From assembly GCA_947039275.1 (NCBI GenBank), contig CAMQYL010000024.1, positions 1 through 44,615 on the forward strand: 44,615 nucleotides of DNA. Reading direction: 5' to 3'. This document shows positions 41,402-44,615 of this stretch, piece by piece; position 1 is the stretch's first letter; each line of letters begins with the position of its first letter. The DNA comes from Amulumruptor sp947039275. Lineage in GTDB: Bacteria; Bacteroidota; Bacteroidia; Bacteroidales; Muribaculaceae. The notes under the pieces are model-generated. The model was not told the origin of the DNA. It saw only the letters and a program-made list of their open reading frames with translations, and searched no databases. The translations under genes were made by a program, and so were the position numbers.

Positions 41402-41492
41402 GTAGGGACATGCCATGGCATGTCCGCCGATGTTACGTGCGTTTCATATGCTATCAGACAGCATTTTCTGACATGCCATGGCATGTCCCTAC
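41402..41492. repeat. REPIN-like inverted palindrome pair, copy 6
   Basis: The left half (41402-41428) and right half (41470-41492) both have centre CCATGG. The right half starts CTGACATG and lacks the usual GCGGA inner edge. It lies in the 850-base gap between the regulator and the beta-barrel gene. Confidence 0.92.
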
Positions 41493-41585
41493 AATTTTTT
41501 GGCATATGTTCTGACGCACATATCAATTCGTTAAGTTAATAGCATTGGGACGTGCCGCGCGTCTCAACGCTGTTGACTCTGACAG

Positions 41586-41873
41586 GCACGTCGGAGACGT
41601 GGCGGCTGTGCGTAACCCCATGCACGGAGCGTCAGCGAACGTACATGGGGTAGGGCAAAATCCGGCTCGATCAACCTCGGAGAGGTTGTGGCTCACAGCC
41701 AAAAACAAACTCCTCGCCGCCGTGGCTTCGAATCCGCAACCTTCAAAGCAGGATACTACTGCGTGCCACAACCTCTCCGAGGTTGACCCTTTGGAGCCTT
41801 CCAAATCCCCCATGTACGTTCGCTGACGCTCCGTGCATGGGGTTACGCACAGCTGATACGTCTCCGACGTATC
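41586..41873. mobile_element. MITE-like long inverted repeat without coding capacity
   Basis: A 46-base arm at 41605-41650 is exactly complementary to 41808-41853. Inside it a 22-base arm at 41671-41692 is exactly complementary to 41765-41786, and each of those arms contains a palindrome of its own. At the outer edges CACGTC-GGA-GACGTG (41587-41601) and TACGTC-TCC-GACGTA (within 41855-41873) are hairpins with matching changes on both sides. GC-rich imperfect repeats (GGGACG near 41548 and CGTCCC near 41917) may mark wider ends. Short frames on both strands are by-products of the symmetry. Positions 41874-42119 outside it show no gene. Confidence 0.8.
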
Positions 41874-42119
41874 TTTCCACATATCTGATATCAGCTTCAA
41901 CAACATTGATTGCGCCGCGTCCCAGCGTTTTCATTTCATATCAACCTATGAAAACATCGCTGAAACACCCCGAAATTTGACCTCAAATCCGTCATTTAGA
42001 TTCCAAACGCTCCCATTTAGATATTAGAGATTAGACAACACTGAAAATCAGATGTTTACCTCCTGATTATTCAGACAATTTATATGCCCGTTTAGTGGGT
42101 GTAAGCCATTTTCTGACCA

Positions 42120-42127
42120 TAACTTTG
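42120..42127 (+). promoter_or_regulatory. -7 element for the beta-barrel gene
   Basis: TAACTTTG fits TAnnTTTG exactly, 59 bases before the start codon at 42186. No convincing TTTG is found 19-21 bases upstream, suggesting dependence on an activator. Confidence 0.5.
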
Positions 42128-42185
42128 CAATGTCGGGAACGACAAAATCCCGCACCAAAGTCAAACATCAAAACTTCAGAAAATC

Positions 42186-44285
42186 ATGGCACACACCCGC
42201 TCCATCATCACCTTATTATCCGCTGCTTCCCTCGCATCTGCAATGGCACAGACCAACAGCACCCCAGCCGACAGCATCACCTACACCCTCGGCGAAGTGG
42301 TCGTAAAAGCCAACCCACGAGTGACCACCCTCAAAGCCGGCGCATTGCTGACGCGCATCTCGGGCACACAGCTCGAGCATGCCGGCACAGCCAACGATGT
42401 GCTGCCCCAGATACCGATGGTGCTCGGCAAAGACGGCTCATATGAAGTGTTCGGCAAGGGAGCACCAGCCATCTATGTCAACGGCAGACTGCTTCAGGAC
42501 GTATCGGAGTTGGCGCAGATCAGTTCTGCCAACATCAAGAATATCGAGGTCATCACCAACCCCGGTGCCAAATACGACGCATCAGTCAAGTCGGTCATCA
42601 ACATCACACTCAAAGCCCCGCAGGGCGATGGCTTCAGCGGACTCGTCCGCGCCTCGGGAGCGGTGCAGAAATATGCCCGCACCGCCGACCAGCTCAACCT
42701 CAAATACCGCACCGGGGGACTGGAGCTATTTGGCAACTTCGGTTATCTCGGAGGCAAACATGAGGACGCCATGACCGTCGACATGCTGACTCGCGCCACC
42801 GTAACATGGAACCAGCTCTTGGAGCAAGGCGGCAATGCCAAAACCCACGATTTCTATGGCAAAATCGGATTCTCATATCTCTTTAACCCCAACCATTCCA
42901 TAGGAGCCTATTACACCAACGGGATAAAGAAAGCGGATATGGATTTCTCTGGTTTCAGTCAGATATTGGCTGACGGCAATCCCTATGATGAGCTTTCAGT
43001 GGACGGACGGCAGACGAGCGATGCCATGCCACGCCATCACGCCAACCTCTACTACAGCGGTCAGATAGGCAAACTCGGCATAGACTTCAACACCGACTAC
43101 ATGTGGCGCAAGGAAACTTCCGACCTCATCAACAATGAGGCGAGCGACAACTATGGCGATGCCCGCGTCTCCTCAGCCACCACCAACCACAGCCGCCTCT
43201 TTGCCGAGAAGCTCGTGCTGGGCTACCCTCTGTGGAAAGGCAATATAGAGGTAGGCGAGGAATACACCTCGTCACGCTTCACCACCGACTTCGCAACCGA
43301 CGCATCCCTGCTGACCGATGCCTCATCGCGAGTCGACGAAAGCAACCTCGCCGGATTCGTGCAGATAGCCCAACGTTTCGGCAGATGGAATGTCGGAGCC
43401 GGACTGCGCTATGAGCATGTCGCATTCAAATACCTTGAAAACGGACAGCGACGCGACGACATGAGCCGCTCGTACGACAATCTTTTCCCCTCGCTCTCGG
43501 TAGGCACCATGATACAGAAAGTCAACCTCGCTCTGAGTTATACCCACAAGACCCAACGCCCCACATACAGCTCTCTTGATGGAACGATAGACTACATCAA
43601 CCGCTTCACATTTGAGGGCGGAAACCCCTATCTGCGCCCCGAGAAAATCCACAACATAGAGCTGCAAGGCACATGGAGCCATTTCTTCGGACAGCTGTCC
43701 TATTCCTACAAGAAAGACCCTATCCTCGACACCACCATACCCTACGGCGATGACGGCGAGATCAAACTCATCACAAAAGCAAACTTCCCCAAGATCCAGC
43801 AGCTCGAGGCATTCGTAGGGGGTCAGTTCCAGCTCGGCATATGGCAACCCAAGGTCAACGCCGGCATCATCAAACAGTGGCACACCATCGACTACCCCGA
43901 CGGGCGCAAAAACCTTGACAACCCCATCGGTCTCATCCAGTTCCAAAACGCCATCCATATCCCCGGCGACATATGGCTCAACGTGGACCTCCAATGGATG
44001 AGCGCAGGCGACGCCGAAAACGTCCACCTCTCCTCCATCTCCTATCTCAATGCCAAGCTCTACAAATCTTTCCTCAACAACCACCTCAGCGTCACCCTCG
44101 AAGCCAACGACATCTTCAACAAAGGCAACCGCGACATCACCCTCTACAACCGCGATGTAACCCTCTACAAACACACCCACATCACCAATCGCACCTTCCA
44201 GCTCACCCTCCAATACACCTTCAACCTCACCCGTGACCGCTACCGCGGCAGCGGAGCCGGCAAAACCGAACTCAACCGCTTCTGA
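42186..44285 (+). CDS. TonB-receptor-like outer-membrane beta-barrel protein
   Basis: This is an outer-membrane protein of 699 residues resembling the Bacteroidetes OMP_b-brl_3 (PF14905) family. It has a signal peptide ending near AMAQ (about residue 22), a short linker TYTLGEVVVKANPRV, a plug-like domain (about 40-130; VLPQIPMVLGKDGSYEVFG, IYVNGRLLQD, IKNIEVITNPGAKYDAS) and a long barrel. Most relatives begin with a CarboxypepD_reg-like domain before the plug; none is seen here. It may import a ligand or act as an envelope barrel, and no SusD partner follows. Its own -7 element lies at 42120. The TPR/HTH gene upstream is in the same direction. Confidence 0.88.
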   Translation: MAHTRSIITLLSAASLASAMAQTNSTPADSITYTLGEVVVKANPRVTTLKAGALLTRISGTQLEHAGTANDVLPQIPMVLGKDGSYEVFGKGAPAIYVNGRLLQDVSELAQISSANIKNIEVITNPGAKYDASVKSVINITLKAPQGDGFSGLVRASGAVQKYARTADQLNLKYRTGGLELFGNFGYLGGKHEDAMTVDMLTRATVTWNQLLEQGGNAKTHDFYGKIGFSYLFNPNHSIGAYYTNGIKKADMDFSGFSQILADGNPYDELSVDGRQTSDAMPRHHANLYYSGQIGKLGIDFNTDYMWRKETSDLINNEASDNYGDARVSSATTNHSRLFAEKLVLGYPLWKGNIEVGEEYTSSRFTTDFATDASLLTDASSRVDESNLAGFVQIAQRFGRWNVGAGLRYEHVAFKYLENGQRRDDMSRSYDNLFPSLSVGTMIQKVNLALSYTHKTQRPTYSSLDGTIDYINRFTFEGGNPYLRPEKIHNIELQGTWSHFFGQLSYSYKKDPILDTTIPYGDDGEIKLITKANFPKIQQLEAFVGGQFQLGIWQPKVNAGIIKQWHTIDYPDGRKNLDNPIGLIQFQNAIHIPGDIWLNVDLQWMSAGDAENVHLSSISYLNAKLYKSFLNNHLSVTLEANDIFNKGNRDITLYNRDVTLYKHTHITNRTFQLTLQYTFNLTRDRYRGSGAGKTELNRF

Positions 44286-44323
44286 CACCTCAACTTGCTA
44301 TTCTGATAAGTCCTATGACTGGT

Positions 44324-44409
44324 GTAGGGACATGCCATGGCATGTCAGCGTTCCGTAGCATTTGAAATTATCACGCCTGTGGGGCGGACATGCCACGGCA
44401 TGTCCCTAC
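44324..44409. repeat. REPIN-like inverted palindrome pair, copy 7
   Basis: The left half (44324-44350) has centre CCATGG and inner edge CAGCGTTCCG, the same as copy 3; the right half (44384-44409) has CCACGG. The spacer's right side, CGCCTGTGGGGCGGA, also resembles that of copy 3. It follows the beta-barrel stop codon by 38 bases. Confidence 0.92.
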
Positions 44410-44418
44410 AAAGCCAGT

Positions 44419-44525
44419 AAGTCCCGAAGGGACGAGTCTGTGCTTAACCGTGGATGAGGAGCGGCGACAGCCGTCCGAGTCCACGGTGTAAAACACACTT
44501 AAGGTCAAGTCCTGGAAGGACGAGT
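44419..44525. repeat. GTCC-GGACGAGT direct repeats around a hairpin
   Basis: AAGTCCCGAAGGGACGAGT at 44419-44437 and AAGTCCTGGAAGGACGAGT at 44507-44525 are near-identical, each containing a small hairpin. Between them ACCGTGGA (44447-44454) pairs exactly with TCCACGGT (44480-44487) around a GC-rich inner stem (CGGCGACAGCCG). The rest of the window to 44615 contains similar GGAC/GTCC words and no gene. Confidence 0.7.
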
Positions 44526-44615
44526 TTATGGTAGCGTCTCCACCACAAGTCCGTCCCTCCGGGCACTAGTGGTCGGAAGACAGAAATCAGAAGCCAAACG
44601 ACATTTTTGGTTGTT

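Noticed and set aside
41523..41934. Several short frames on both strands in the MITE-like element
   Set aside because: They encode the same peptides from both arms because the DNA is symmetric; not evidence of genes.
43323..44288. Long open frame (321 residues) on the minus strand under the beta-barrel gene
   Set aside because: It is antisense to a clear outer-membrane protein, has no recognisable domain or export signal, and reflects the codon bias of the real gene.
10340..44409. CRISPR array as explanation for the recurring palindrome
   Set aside because: Copies are kilobases apart, paired in inverted orientation and without regular spacers; no cas genes are present.

Overview
The window looks like a chromosomal segment of a gut Bacteroidales bacterium, most likely Muribaculaceae-like. 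This placement is inferred from protein families and signals; no rRNA gene is present. The supporting signs are a complete PorT/PorP/GldKLMN type IX secretion set, PorX, SCGDDD-type lipoproteins, an outer-membrane beta-barrel receptor, a bacterial myo-inositol-phosphate synthase, and several clear Bacteroidetes promoters (TTTG or TTG, 20 bp, TAnnTTTG). Coding DNA is moderately GC-rich. Lower-GC patches at about 9.2-10.2, 27.0-29.2 and 38.9-39.6 kb carry lineage-specific genes.

Layout. 0.2-8.8 kb: an NhaC antiporter, then a compact type IX secretion operon porT-porP-gldK-gldL-gldM-gldN. 8.8-10.8 kb: a terminator repeat, a promoter followed by a strongly structured candidate RNA, two small lipoproteins and a nested palindromic repeat region. 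10.8-15.6 kb: a cytoplasmic and a lipoprotein FKBP, a DUF4465-like lipoprotein, fmt and an ECF sigma factor. 15.6-17.9 kb (minus): a Pit phosphate permease with a PhoU-like tail. 18.1-25.2 kb: pdxA, then a probable inositol-lipid operon (nucleotidyltransferase, ATP-grasp enzyme, acyltransferase, CDP-alcohol phosphotransferase, HAD phosphatase), then ino1 with its own promoter. 25.4-27.0 kb: a mannose-1-phosphate guanylyltransferase and a third FKBP. 27.0-29.2 kb (minus): an ATPase/DUF234 gene and an exported CxxC protein. 29.3-32.5 kb: lysS-gpsA-folA and tRNA-Arg(CCU). 32.7-34.3 kb (minus): porX. 34.6-38.9 kb: a PoxB-like enzyme, a RecD2-like helicase and a maltose acetyltransferase. 38.9-39.6 kb (minus): a HepT-MntA toxin-antitoxin pair. 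39.7-44.3 kb: a membrane-anchored TPR/HTH regulator and a TonB-receptor-like beta-barrel.

How parts may work together. The secretion core (PorT, PorP, the GldK/N ring and the GldL/M motor) and its regulator PorX lie in the same 45 kb, with an ECF sigma factor that could be a PorX partner. Ino1 makes inositol-phosphate, and the upstream operon has enzymes able to put it on a lipid, remove a phosphate and perhaps decorate the product further.

The most striking non-coding feature is a dispersed family of paired inverted palindromes (REPIN-like): seven pairs, one single half and one variant, all outside genes and with no transposase in the window. A separate 288-bp perfect-arm inverted repeat (MITE-like) lies at 41.6-41.9 kb. 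No CRISPR array, prophage or insertion-sequence transposase was seen.
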